Source of the DNA: Cystobasidium ongulense
Lineage: Eukaryota > Basidiomycota > Cystobasidiomycetes > Cystobasidiales > Cystobasidiaceae
Length of the DNA stretch: 64,000 bases
NCBI GenBank assembly: GCA_022835595.1
Contig: BQUP01000001.1
Span: 2,728,001-2,792,000, forward strand
Direction: 5' to 3'
Below are positions 1 to 10,744 of this stretch, one piece after another. The notes beneath the pieces were generated by a model, which saw nothing but the letters and a program-made list of their open reading frames with translations, searched no databases and was not told the DNA's origin. The position numbers were made by a program, and so were the translations under genes. Positions within the stretch are counted from its first letter, which is position 1, and each line of letters begins with the position of its first letter.

Positions 1-395
1 AGACCCTCGAATAGCCATCCAACAAAGCAAGGCTAACCTCCTTTTATGTGCATCCTCAGGCTATCGTACCTCAAATGGCACTCAATGTTATTGACCGAGC
101 CATGCAGATGTTTGGAGCTGAGGGCATGTCCCAGCATACTCCACTCGCCAACATGTGGACTCACATCAGAACCCTCCGATATGCTGATGGCCCCGACGAG
201 GTTCACATTCAACAGATTGGCAAAAAGTGCGTCAACAGAGACTAGTTCGGGAATCGCCAGCACATGCTAACACCACCCCTCTTTGTATTTTACAGCGAGC
301 TTAAGCGTGCTGCTGAGCTTCGAAAGATCCTCGAGGCACAGGCAAAGAAGCAAGCCGAGCTCTTCAAGACTAATAACGTTAAAGCACATCTCTAA
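1..395 (+). CDS. Acyl-CoA dehydrogenase family protein, C-terminal end (5' truncated)
   Basis: Only the last two exons lie in the window. An intron ends with AG at 58-59; coding resumes at 60, pauses for an intron at 227-295 (branch-like ctaac near 266), and stops with TAA at 393-395. The peptide contains IVPQMALNVIDRAMQMFG followed by a stretch ending RYADGPDEVHIQQIGK, the usual last helices and C-terminal signature of acyl-CoA dehydrogenases of the ACAD10/11 type, which oxidise acyl-CoA with FAD in mitochondria or peroxisomes. The tail ELKRAAELRKILEAQAKKQ is a charged helix. Family is clear, substrate class is not. The missing N-terminal part lies left of the window. Confidence 0.85.
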
Positions 396-609
396 AATGA
401 CATTCAAACGCTGGCTTGTACAGACATAGTATTTCGTGAGGCATGCAGATGAGTGTACAAATGCTTACTTCTTTATGGCATATACGTATAGGCAGACTTT
501 GCGTTATATAAAAGACGAAGGTCGAGAAACGACTAACTGACATGAGAGCATACGGTCAGCTCGCTTAGAGGGTCCTGAACTCGCATAACTAAGCTTACCT
601 CTGTTGAAG

Positions 610-981
610 TCAGTACACTCCCATGGGCATTCCATACCCATAAGCCGCGCCACCCATACCCGGGTATCCGCCCATTCCTCTTGCGAGATAAGCAGTAGTC
701 ATAGGGTCTGCAAAGCCACCCATGCCCATACCGCCGAGCCCCAGGCCCATGCTGCCCATTCCTAGGCCCATGCTGCCCAATCCCAGGCCCATACCGCCCA
801 TTCCCAGATAGGAAGCAGGATAGCCCATCATAGATGCCGCAAGACCTGCTCCCCCAAGACCGTAGGCGCCTGCGCCCAATCGTGGACCATACATCGAATA
901 TGGCGAGTACGGATATCTGCTGATATACAAATTACTATTGTGCTATAGCTTGTATGGATCAACAGCTTACAAGCCAAACAT
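610..981 (-). CDS. Small Gly/Met/Tyr-rich low-complexity protein (105 aa)
   Basis: Two exons: a first coding exon of only 11 nt (971-981, ATG at 979-981) and a second at 610-916, separated by a 54-nt intron with a GTAAGC donor; phases add up to 105 codons plus stop. The protein starts MFGLYPYSPYSMYGPRLG and then consists of Gly-Met-Gly-Leu/Ser repeats (about five units of roughly eight residues, residues 38-70) and ends GYGMPMGVY. No signal peptide, membrane helix or known domain is visible. Such composition suggests an aggregation- or condensate-prone or structural protein, but that is inference. A palindromic TATA element lies about 60 nt upstream. I do not recognise a family. Confidence 0.6.
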
Positions 982-1041
982 TTCGTGGTAACGTGGGGCT
1001 TATTGATCTGGCGTTGAGGTATTGAGGTCTATCTCGTTGTC

Positions 1042-1049
1042 TTTATAAA
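1042..1049 (-). promoter_or_regulatory. Palindromic TATA element upstream of the Gly/Met-rich gene
   Basis: TTTATAAA sits 61 nt upstream of the ATG at 981 on the minus strand, followed in the upstream direction by a GA tract. Position fits a core promoter; function is inferred. Confidence 0.4.
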
Positions 1050-1059
1050 GAGGAAGACG

Positions 1060-1079
1060 AAGAGAGAGAGAGAGAGAGC
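1060..1079. repeat. (AG)n microsatellite
   Basis: Ten uninterrupted AG dinucleotides, preceded by GAAGACGA, in the upstream region of the Gly/Met-rich gene. The 982-1342 stretch holds this tract, the TATA element and otherwise nothing I can identify. Confidence 0.9.
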
Positions 1080-1342
1080 AAAAGATAGTCGAGATCAGTC
1101 CGCAACATAATCTACCCTTTGTATTGTAGTTGATCGCCGAAAGTGGCAAGCGCCCGATGAAGCGTGACAGCCGGGAATCGAATCAAAAGGGCATTTGCAT
1201 TGCATCAATACGTATAGACAGTTTGCAAGGGATAAATGACTGCATCTCGCATCTTATGCGGTGACCAGCTCGCGATCATTGTTATTCAGTGGGACCCTTG
1301 CTTATTCCTGAATTGGTATGCCCTCAAACTTCCATCATCTCG

Positions 1343-4300
1343 TCAAAGGTAGTTTCGATGCCAGAATCCACGCAATGGCTGAAGCTGCGCAGGACTGGAC
1401 GTTTGAGGAACGTGACTGTATAGATCTGTCCGACCCCTTTGGAAAGGAGCCGGATCTTCTATGTACGGAACGGAATCGGGCTCTTGGTAATAGATGGGTG
1501 GTCTCTGTCCGATGATGGACTCCTGGAAAGGGAGATGGGAGCTGCCTGGCCAGACCTGTGGTGTTGTGGGATGATGTTTAGGTACCTCAACAAGCTCCCA
1601 GCGGTAATGGAGTGGGGGAACAGTGTTGTCAGGATCATGCGCTGCATGCTGGGTTTGCATGACGAAGCCGTCATCAGCGCAAGCACCTTCATAGTGAAGC
1701 ATCCCGGGATCATAATATGGCACAGGCTCTTGTGACCTGTCTTGTGGGCAATTTGCTGAGAGATGAGTTGGCTGCACTTGTAATGAAGGGTAATGCGGAC
1801 TACTCGCTGTTAAAGCGTAATCAGGAATCCGATCCGCAGCTTGGCTAAAGTAGTTCGGACTCTGAGGTTGCAAGTCATGCGGTTGAGCGCAAGTGTCCCT
1901 GCTGATTGTATGACGTGACGGAGTCGCTTGCAGTTGAAAGTTACGATTGATGGAATCTGTGGCGAAACTTTCATTGCTCGCGAACCAATCCGGAGAACGA
2001 TTGACGGGATGTGAGTTTGGCGTCGAGCCCGGGTGATACTTTGCAGGAGATGGCACGGGAGCTCGATGTTTCTGCTCGGGTCTCGGGATATCTGGGATAG
2101 GTCCCGAAGCTCTGGGCGCAATGGTCGCAGAGCCATACTTGGCAGATGGCCCATGAATGTGCGGTGCGATGTTCTCCAAAGATCTGAATGCGCGAAGTTC
2201 TCTCTGCAGCGCCTCGCCAGCAGAGCGTGGCTCGAGCGGTTCAGCAACTCTGTCCATTCGGCGTAGCAGACGACGCCTGGCGAGCGACCCGGCAGATAGA
2301 CCAGTCAGAGAGGACAATTGTTGGCCACTTTCGGCGACGGTCGAAAGGATGCGCGAAGATCTGGAAGTCGCGTCACCCGTTGCTTGCCGGGAGTGACTGA
2401 CGGCGGGTGAGGAGTTTATGTCGCGCGACTCGAGCGACAGACCTTGCATTCGATGTACTGGCCGGTTGTCAATGCCAGTCTGTTCTTTTGAGGGCGGATC
2501 GGAGAGCTTTTTGTTTGACGACAGCGGGATTCGGGCGGATTTTCCGGGAGCCGGAGCAACGAAAGTCTTCACGTTCACTTGTTTTGGGCTCTTTGGCCTT
2601 TTGTGTAAGACAGCAGATGTCGATGGTACTTCACGCCTGTTACTTAAATGGCTAGCTGTAGAGGACGGCAGGCTCTGTAGGGGCGGTGCGTCTTCTACCG
2701 GAGCTTCGCTAATCCCCTGGACAGCGCGATGCCGCGCAACAGTATTTCGCGAGGGATAAGCACCTGATGCTGTATCGCGAAACAGTCTCGATGTGCCAAC
2801 GTCAATTGCAGGTTGGTTTAGGAAAGGCAGCTCGCAGAAGGCTAGATCGGTCACTACGAAAGCATGTGAGTTTCAACCTGGCCATAAATCGTAACACATA
2901 ATCTCGCTCACACTTCCTAGGAGGCTGTCTCTGCTGAATGGCATGTTTTGTAGAAGCCTGTCCATGGTTGTATATGCCCGTCTTGGCTTTGAGCTAGAAA
3001 TGCGATATCAGCGATGTAATGCACTGACTTGGGGAAATGAACGCACAGTCACACGACCAGCTGGTAAGATGTTAGCTGCGCGTTCGAGCGGATCGTGTCT
3101 CTTCCGTTTGCTACTCTGGCGTCTACTCTTGGACGCCTCTTTCAGAGCAGCCATATTACGTTGGACATCGGTAGTCCGTTTCTTGCTAGTTATCTGGTAT
3201 GTAATGTGATTCTCGTCGAGATCTCCCGCAGACACAACGCTAGGCGGTTTGGACTGCTGGCGACCTCGACTTTCTTTGCTTCTCCGCTTGAATGTGCTCT
3301 TGTCTTCTGATGCTTCATCAATCTTACGATACTTGCTGGAATCTTGTAGGTTAGGCGTTTTCGAGGCCTTCTTATTGGCTTTGACTATGTTGTCGCTAGG
3401 AGCTGTTAATTTTGATCTGTCCTTAAAAATGACTGCCTTTGCACGACGGCGCTCTTTACGCTGGTCGAGCACTGGATGGGAAGAGCAAGAAGTCAGCACC
3501 AGCATCCGAAAACGGACATGTGCCTTTCGTGTTACTCACACTTTCGATGTTCGTCTTTTTCTGCAAAGCCTTCCGCTGCATGCAGCTTCTCCTCAGAGCC
3601 TGCAGTATGCGAGCTTGGCCTTTTCGTGTGCTTGTGCCTGAATTCTTTCCGGTGTCTGTCACCGCTGCCCGTATCTGAAAGCTTTCTCTTCTCCTGGGAC
3701 TTCTCTGTTTGCTTGATCCGTATATGCGGATCTACTATGAGTTCTTCCGACTCAGCTCGACGGCTTCTTGCGCTTTCCTTGGCTCCTTTCTGTTGATGCA
3801 ATTCGCGAGTCGAGGAGTGGTTCGAGTGCCTAGAGGTCGGGGCAGGATCGTTAGGAGGATCGATAGAATGCGCACGAGAAACCTGATTTCCTTGCTCATT
3901 CTTTGATTTCATAGATGCTACCAATGCCTTGCGTGCCTCTATTAAGTTCGTCCGAGTTAGGGCAGGCGTCGTTGCTGGGAGTGGCGATGGCAGACTAGTC
4001 TCGGAGACGACTGAGTGACCTTGAGCAGCAAAGGCGTGAATGTAATTGTCATCACCGATTTTGATATAGCCTTGATCTGCGACCTGTTTCGGCAATTTAT
4101 AGTGCTTGTCGGCTTGCAGTGACCCTTTCCCTAATCGCCTCTGTGAATCAATGTTACCCGCTCCAAAGCCTGGCTGCAAGCCTTGCAGATACCACGCAAC
4201 GGTATCTCGAGCATCAGGTGGATAGAGTTTTGTGTGTCTGTCGAGATTGCTTTTCGTCAATGATTGAGTGCCGTCGAAATGTCCAGCAGTTATAGTCGCT

Positions 4301-4371
4301 TTCGATGTGCATTGCCCAGGTCCCAGTCCGTCAGCAGCACTGTCGAGCCGGTGTCGAGGGTCATCCTGCAT
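1343..4371 (-). CDS. Hypothetical disordered protein, 949 aa, four exons
   Basis: Exons 3540-4371, 3047-3471, 2912-2993 and 1343-2853 join with consistent phases (1,0,1) and standard GT-AG introns of 58-68 nt, giving 949 residues. The start is the ATG at 4371; other frames are open upstream, so a further 5' exon is possible. The N-terminal 150 residues are the most ordered-looking part, with LYPPDARDTVAWYLQGLQPG and IKIGDDNYIHAFAAQGHSV. The middle is Lys/Arg/Ser-rich with many basic clusters (KERRRAK, RQSSKRKRHD) that could act as nuclear signals. The last 500 residues are Pro/Ser/Gln-rich and disordered. I recognise no domain; a nuclear scaffold or regulator is only a guess. It is divergently arranged with the bL12m gene. 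Confidence 0.6.
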
Positions 4372-4701
4372 CGTGAATACTTGGCATAGCGTAGAAGAGC
4401 TTGTTCAGCGTCTCTGATGGGTGGTTCGTACAGTTCCAAGAAGTTGACTGGGCGGTTTGGAGCTGAGAAGAAGCAAAAGGTGCAGGAGTAGGAAATTGGA
4501 TGATTTGGGTCCGCTCCAATCGCAAACCATCGACACTTTGCAATCATGGTAAGCATTGGGCGATAGTGAGCTCCACAAGACTATTGCTGACGTGCTCGGA
4601 GCTGCTTCGTTTCCTTCCTGGCGGCTTTTACATGCTTCCAGGCTTCGAGATCGGTCGCGCGCACTCTTCAAAATGCATTATCTACAAGCAGAAGCAGAAG
4701 C
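4372..4701. other. Divergent intergenic region, 330 bp
   Basis: It lies between the minus-strand 949-aa gene and the plus-strand bL12m gene and must hold both promoters. Several minus-strand frames are open here but none links by phase to the downstream exon. I see no convincing TATA element. Confidence 0.5.
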
Positions 4702-5470
4702 ATGAGAGCTTCCTGCGCTTCGTGAGTGGACTTGGGCTGAACCGTCAATGACGGCGATAATCTCGTGCTGACGATGCATCGGTCTACTTTGTAACGTTTG
4801 CTTCAAATATCCAGGTGCCGATTTTATGCGACACCAGCAGCTGCTTCAACGAGCTCAGCAGCAACTCCAGCGCAAGACACATCATCAAGTGCTGCTGTCT
4901 CGCCCAAGATCAGTCAGATCGTCGACCAGATCTCCACTTTGAGCCTCCTCGAGGCCGCTGAATTAGTTTCAACGCTGAAGGTGGGCTTTTTTGCTGGGTG
5001 TCGGATTCCGAAGCAATTTCACGACACGCCATCTTAGACATTGACTGTTCACTGCTGACTGTATTCTATTTTTCAGACTCGTCTCAACATTGCTGACATC
5101 GCGGTAGCAGCACCGGTATCTGCAGCACCAGCAGGTGGTGCAGCAGCCGGCGGTGAAGCAGCAGCAGAAGCAGAGAAGCCAAAGGAGAAGACAGTCTTTA
5201 CAGTCACTTTGACAAAGATTGACGCTGCTCAAAAAGCAAAGGTCATCAAGGAAGTCAAGCAAATCATGCCAAACATGAATCTAGTCGAGGTGGGTAGATG
5301 TGGCATCTCTTTGCGTTGCTTAGACTGACGATCATTCTTTATGATCTACTCAGGCAAAGAAGTTCGTCGAGAATCTGCCTCAAACACTCAAGGAGAATGC
5401 GCCCAAGGACGATATCGAGAAGCTCAAGAAGGCCCTCGAGGCAGTCGGTGCAAGCGTTGAAATCTCATAG
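4702..5470 (+). CDS. MRPL12: Mitochondrial large ribosomal subunit protein bL12m
   Basis: Four exons (4702-4721, 4815-4980, 5077-5289, 5354-5470) with phases 2,0,0 encode 171 aa. The 20-nt first exon gives MRASCAS, and the joined N-terminus MRASCASCRFYATPAAAST looks like a mitochondrial presequence with cleavage near FYA. The N-terminal dimerisation/stalk-binding segment is ISQIVDQISTLSLLEAAELV, followed by an Ala/Gly hinge and the C-terminal factor-binding domain (FTVTLTKIDAAQKAKVIKEV ... LKKALEAVGASVEI), the canonical L7/L12 fold that recruits translation factors to the stalk. Length is normal for the family. Very confident. Confidence 0.95.
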
Positions 5471-5662
5471 ATGCACATTTGTTTGCAGTCAGCGATGCAG
5501 TAATGCACCATGTCACTTGGAATTAAATACATTTGCATTGCATTGCATATGGAACTTACTGCATCCAATGCATACTTACGTGCTACTTCTATTGCGGCAT
5601 AACAGCCTCTAATCCAAAAACCAAATAGGTATACTGTGCAACCCGTGCGCCGTCTTAATTGC

Positions 5663-8600
5663 TTACTTCCGAATCTTGGCATGCATAGCTTTTCTAGCCA
5701 ACATCGAGACACCATGACCATCAGACTCTCGTTTCCTGGGCTTTTTGCCTTGAATTTTCTTGTTAACCCTTTCTTGTTCCAGCTGTCTCTTCATTTTCAT
5801 AGTCGCTTCCTGCGTAAATCTAGACTGCGCAGAAAATTTACTATTTGTTACGCTATGTACGAATCTTTGGTGCATTTCTCGCTCTTCTCTAGAACTTAAG
5901 CGAGTTTCGCATATAATGCCTGTTCTCGTGTCCGAATATCCGCACACGTAAGTAGCTGGAGCCGCCACGGAGGTCGATGTCGTCTCTTCGTCCGAAGAAT
6001 CTACTACGTCGTCATGGAATATTTGCTTGGAAAGAGGATGCGTACCATTCGTTCTTGCTTTGATCGCGCTGCCTACTTTACGTGGCAATGCAACTTCCTC
6101 CAACTCGGGGGAAGGTTCTTTATGAGTTATATCATCATCTTCTTCTTGTTCTTCTACTATGCTTGGTAAAGGAGGCTCGTCTGTTGAGGGTTGTGGCTGA
6201 ACGAATACCATCTTTACTGATTCGTGAATGTAGGCCGTTCGGCGATTCCACCTGTCAAGCCAAGTGCTGGTCAGCTTGAGAAGAGCTGTCAAGGAGTGAT
6301 TCGCTTATCATTTACTTCTCTGCGCGCTCTCGATAGAAAGTATCGATATCTTTCAGGTCTCGAAGCGCTTGCTTGTATTCCAGCATCATCGCTTCTCCGC
6401 TGCTGGGACGAAGATTGAGAGAGTTCACCACTTCAGAAGAGGTCGCAGAAGGTGGTCGGTCATCGTCAATAGCTAAGCCAAGTGAGTTCGCGATGTTCGC
6501 TTCGAGGAGTTTCTCCTGGTACGGTATTGGTGTCCATTCGAATTTGACCTTCCGCTCTCGTGGATCTATCGAAGGATCCACCATCCAGAAATTTTGGTTT
6601 TTTTGGCTGTTGCTCTCGCGTACGCGGAAGAAACAAGGGTTCTTGTGCAAGCCAGAACTGTAAAAAGAGACTGGCAATTGTCAGAGGGAAGGGATGGTCT
6701 GGTACGAATGAGGGGTCCACCTACGCTACCGACTGCTGAAGCTTCTTCATAGAATCCGGTTCCTCTGGCGGAGTAAGTCGTCTGTTGGCAACCAATGCAT
6801 CTATATCAGTCAAAGACGGACCAAAGCGTATTTTAAAGAAGCCTGTGCAAGCGCAGGCGCTTACGGAAATTTCCAGACCAAGTCTTTGAGCAATGCCTGT
6901 AACTTGAGCTTCCGGAACGGAGAACCCAATATCGCAGCTCTAACAGGTACCCAGAGGTCATATGGTATTCGCTTTCTTAGCTGAGCCATATGACCTCCTT
7001 TAAGCTTGGAGATCTTCACATCGTCCTTCCCATCCACAGTAGCGGACTTTTCCTTTGGCACAGGGGGTTCATCCTCGACAGGAGTTGCGTTCTGAAGGTG
7101 CTGAAGGTGTGTTGCAAAGATCTCCAGATCAGCTTGTGGTAGTCTATCTGGCGGTACTGCTACGTATTCCGGCTTTGGTGGTGGTGTTGGTGGTAAAAGT
7201 GCTGCCTTGATTGCCACTACGGACTGCACAGGGTTTCGACTAGAGCCTGCTTGAGATCCCTTCCCTGTCCACTCTACGCCCGAGATGGGTGACCCAGATT
7301 CATTTTTGGTTTCGGCTCTCCTAGTAGCTGGCGGTCTTTTCAAAATGGGGTTCACGCGTTTATCGACACCGTACCAAGCAATTCCGCGTTGCTCTCTGGT
7401 AATTGTAAAGCATAGCTTCTGTTGCATAGCGGCTTTAAGGGCACCTTCGAGCCTGATTCGCTCTTCTGATCCAGATTCATTCGCAAGAAAATGATAGTAT
7501 GGATATCGTTCGCATATGCGCGAAAGTATACCCTCAAGTGTAAGTTTATCAATTCGACTGCCCAGGATGGCACATCGTGCCAGAACCCAGAAAGCATAGG
7601 CAGGGCGAACGTCGTCTTCAAAATTGCCTAGTTGTTCCAGGGAATGGAACTCGGCTTCTAGAGGAAAAGGTTTAGGCTTTTGAATAGATTTGATGGGAGC
7701 TTTGACTGGCTCCACTGCTTTGCCCTTGCCTTTAATGTCGACCTTGTGTTCAAGCTTTCTTGGTGAAGCGGCATGCGAGGGTTCAGGTAATTCAGGGCTC
7801 GCCTCTCTAGCTCGCGAGTCACTGTTGCTATCATGACCGTCACTGTCACTATCACTATTACTATCATCTAATTCGATAACGATGGGAGCCTTGCTCGACG
7901 AAGCTTTTGGACTTGGGCGAGACGCCGTCGTATTCTGTTTACCAGCAATAGTAGGGGAAGGCTTGTTGCTTGAAGCCGATGCTACAGGCCGATGGATTTT
8001 GGCCGGTCTGCCAGAAATATATGGTGCAACTTCTAGTTCTAGGGATTCATCGCCTTCTTCGCCTTCCACCTCTTCGCGCTTTCGCTTGCTTGGCCGAGTA
8101 GGACCACAACCAGAGGTTGTGCCGTTCCTAAGGGCGATAGACAAAGATGCTTTGGTGGGTGCCGCTTGTATCGGTTTAGGTGGTCTTGCCGTCTGATATT
8201 GATAATTATCATCGAACCGCGCCCTCTTGGGTGGTGAAGGAGGACTGCAAGGACATGACGCGCCTCAGAGAGGAGCACAAGTCGTATTCAACGAGATCGA
8301 CATACACTTCGACCTCCTGGCGCTGAACAGGAGATCCAGGCAACTTTCTTGACGATTGGTGCGACTTTCCGGAGCCATTCCTTCCAAGAATAAACGATGT
8401 CAGCTACCATATCGGTAGCAACAGAATGTGCGCCTGCTTACACGTGCGTGTTCCTTGAGACGCTTTGTGGAGTAGCACTCCGGTCCGAAGTAGGTGATCT
8501 AGTACTGCGTGTAGGTGTCCTACTTCCAGAGGACGAAGACTTCTTGGAAGGAACCACAAGCTCGAATCCGGAGGCTGACGTACGTCTGCTCGAGGATGGA

Positions 8601-8689
8601 GTTGGAGTAGACCTTTCAGAGGCTAAGTTTGAGAGATTGCCCTTGCTTTTGCTTGAGCTGAGGCGCTTGAAGAGGCCGTCGAGCAGCAT
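5663..8689 (-). CDS. Protein with two forkhead-like winged-helix domains (about 900 aa)
   Basis: Exons 8444-8689, 8306-8403, 6865-8244, 6725-6781, 6316-6657 and 5663-6251 join with phases 0,2,2,2,2 and give about 903 residues. A first winged-helix domain (around residues 320-420) contains RPAYAFWVLARCAILGS and LTLEGILSRICERYPYYHFL. A second (around 535-640) contains YDLWVPVRAAILGSPF, LVWKFP, and after two introns SGLHKNPCFFRV ... QNFWMVDPS, which matches the recognition-helix-to-strand end of forkhead domains. Between them are acidic and Pro-rich linkers. A possible Cys2His2-like element (CGYSDTRTG...HQRFVH) lies near the C-terminus, then a basic tail. Probably a nuclear DNA-binding regulator. 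The first two exons (through a 40-nt intron) are less certain; an alternative start is ATG 8378. Confidence 0.75.
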
Positions 8690-9283
8690 TATGGACGATG
8701 CTCGTGGCACTCCCCAGATTTCAGCCGATACTTTGCGTGCGTGACGGGCGTTGGCATGGTCTTGGGCCGTCAGTACAAGTGGTGGTGGATCATAGACGTC
8801 GACTCGTCGTTGCTGCTGTGCTGCAGTATCAGACGAGAGCAAAGGCAGCCGGATGGCGGTCCATCAACACACACTGAATCCGATCACTTCATAGACGCGC
8901 TTTCCACAAGCCAGATGGCAGATGGCGTGTATGACAGCTGCATCCAAGTCAGCTAGCTTACGCGATGCCAGAAGCCAGACATGTGGACTCGCTGCTCAAA
9001 GCATGTGCATTTCCCTTCGGTTTCTTTCGTCCGTCAAGCTAACCTGTCGGACTTTGATGGCGCTGACGCTGCTCGTGCGAGTTGACTTCTGACCAGCTGC
9101 TGGACTCGCACCGACACTGGACCAGCCGGCACACTCAGGCTTCGAGTGTGCATCTTTTCGAAGCACCATCAATCGACAGCTCGCTCGCGCGTGTCCATCA
9201 AGCACAAAGCCACCTCGGCCGCACCTCTAGAAGTTAGCCGACGGACGACAGCTACCGTGCTGGCTGTCCTCAAGTTACCGTGA
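8690..9283. other. Divergent intergenic region between forkhead and acyltransferase genes
   Basis: About 590 bp containing the promoters of both genes. The frame of the forkhead gene stays open without an ATG to about 8842, so a short untranslated or further coding exon may lie here. No repeat or RNA gene is visible. Confidence 0.45.
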
Positions 9284-10407
9284 ATGATCTGGCAGTGGGC
9301 CCTCTACCTATTCCTTGTACTCTATATGCCTATCAATTGGCTCTCAACCTCCTCTCAGTCTCGGATCACCGCCCTCTCCGCCTTGCTTCCTCTGGCTTTT
9401 CCACTGTACCTCGCTTCCAGAATGAACTCGACCTTGAGGTACTACTACCGCCTGACACTATATACGACCACTCTGGGTCTCAGCTCGGCATGGGCTTTCC
9501 TCATCTCGATAGCTCTTGCGCTCGTTGGACAAAGTCGCTCGACGCAATACTACGCAGGGAGGAGCTTCTACTACTTTGCTGCTCCCCTGATGGGCTGGAA
9601 AATTAAGCTTGAAGGGGAAGAGAATTTGAAAAATGAAGAGCCTACTGTATATGTGGGCAATCACCAGTCGTCAGTGTATTCATTTACACAATTACATACG
9701 ACATTGCGCTGAAATGACCCATCTTCTGCCTAGCATGATCGACATTTTATATTTGGGTCGGACTTTCCCAAAGAGATGCGCAGTAACAGCAAAGCGAGAG
9801 CTCAAATGGGTTCCTTTTCTGGGTCAATTGTGAGCATTCTGCATCGACACCTAGTCTTTGGCCGATTGAGAGTCTCACGTGCTTTGTATACAATGGCAGC
9901 ATGTGGCTATCAAACGCAATCTTCATTAATCGTACAAATCGAGCAGATGCACTCAAGACTTTCCAGAAAGCAGCAACAGACATGAAAGCGGCAAACATGT
10001 CGATATTCATATTTGCAGAAGGTACAAGAACAAATTCTGCCGATATTGGCATGTTACCTTTCAAGAAAGGTGCTTTCCATCTAGCCGTTCAAGGTGGTTT
10101 CCCCATAGTTCCTATCGTTTGTGAGAATTACTACGAGCTCTATGCGTCCGGTATAAAGAGATTTGAAACTGGTGAATTGGTGGTCAGAGGTATGCCTGCC
10201 TTTTACACCGTCTCCTTCGTTACTTCGACTGACAGATCCATGTGCATGAATAACCCAGCCCTCCCAGCGGTGTCAACAGCAGGATATACCTCATCCAGCG
10301 AAGACATTGCCAAGCTCAGTGACAAGGTGCGGACATCAATGTTAGAGGCTTTGGAGGAACTAGCAGAACGGAGAAAGTCCTCGACGACACAAAAGCGGAT
10401 AGGCTAG
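9284..10407 (+). CDS. SLC1: 1-acyl-sn-glycerol-3-phosphate acyltransferase (LPA acyltransferase)
   Basis: Exons 9284-9669, 9734-9829, 9900-10189 and 10259-10407 (phases 2,2,1) encode 306 aa. It makes phosphatidic acid from lysophosphatidic acid at the ER membrane. The N-terminal 95 residues hold two or three hydrophobic segments (WALYLFLVLYMPINWL; LSSAWAFLISIALALVG). The catalytic block I spans the first intron as NHQSMIDILYLG (HX4D), followed by KRELKWVPFLGQFMWLS, FINR, and block III FIFAEGTRTNSAD (EGTR). Block IV is GFPIVPIVCENYY. The last intron (10190-10258) is 69 nt and contains no stop in frame, so it can also be read through; removing it restores the family-like VVRALPAVSTAGYT. Confident. 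Confidence 0.92.
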
Positions 10408-10744
10408 AAAATTAGATGCTCGAGCAAGATGCGCTATAGCTAGTGTCAATACGATGTCTTCTTGCTGAGTGGTATCATCACCAGTCACAGCCAGACAGAG
10501 TTGATTATGGACACGCCAACCACGAGCTCCGGCGAAAACTTCTTGCTAATCTCACTTCAAGTGAGGTGTATCAAAATTACGGTTGTTATATGGGTAGACG
10601 ACAACGCAGGGATAGCTGCGGAACTTAATGAAGCATGCTTTTATGCGATTAGGCGAAAATTAACTGGCTACTAAAACTTATTAATGCAACTTTTCTTGCT
10701 ATACTGCTCCGTCTCTATTCGCCTCTTATTACTTTGATATTCTT
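10408..10744. other. Convergent 3' intergenic region
   Basis: About 340 AT-rich bases between the 3' ends of the acyltransferase and RasGAP genes. Only chance open frames are present. Confidence 0.5.
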
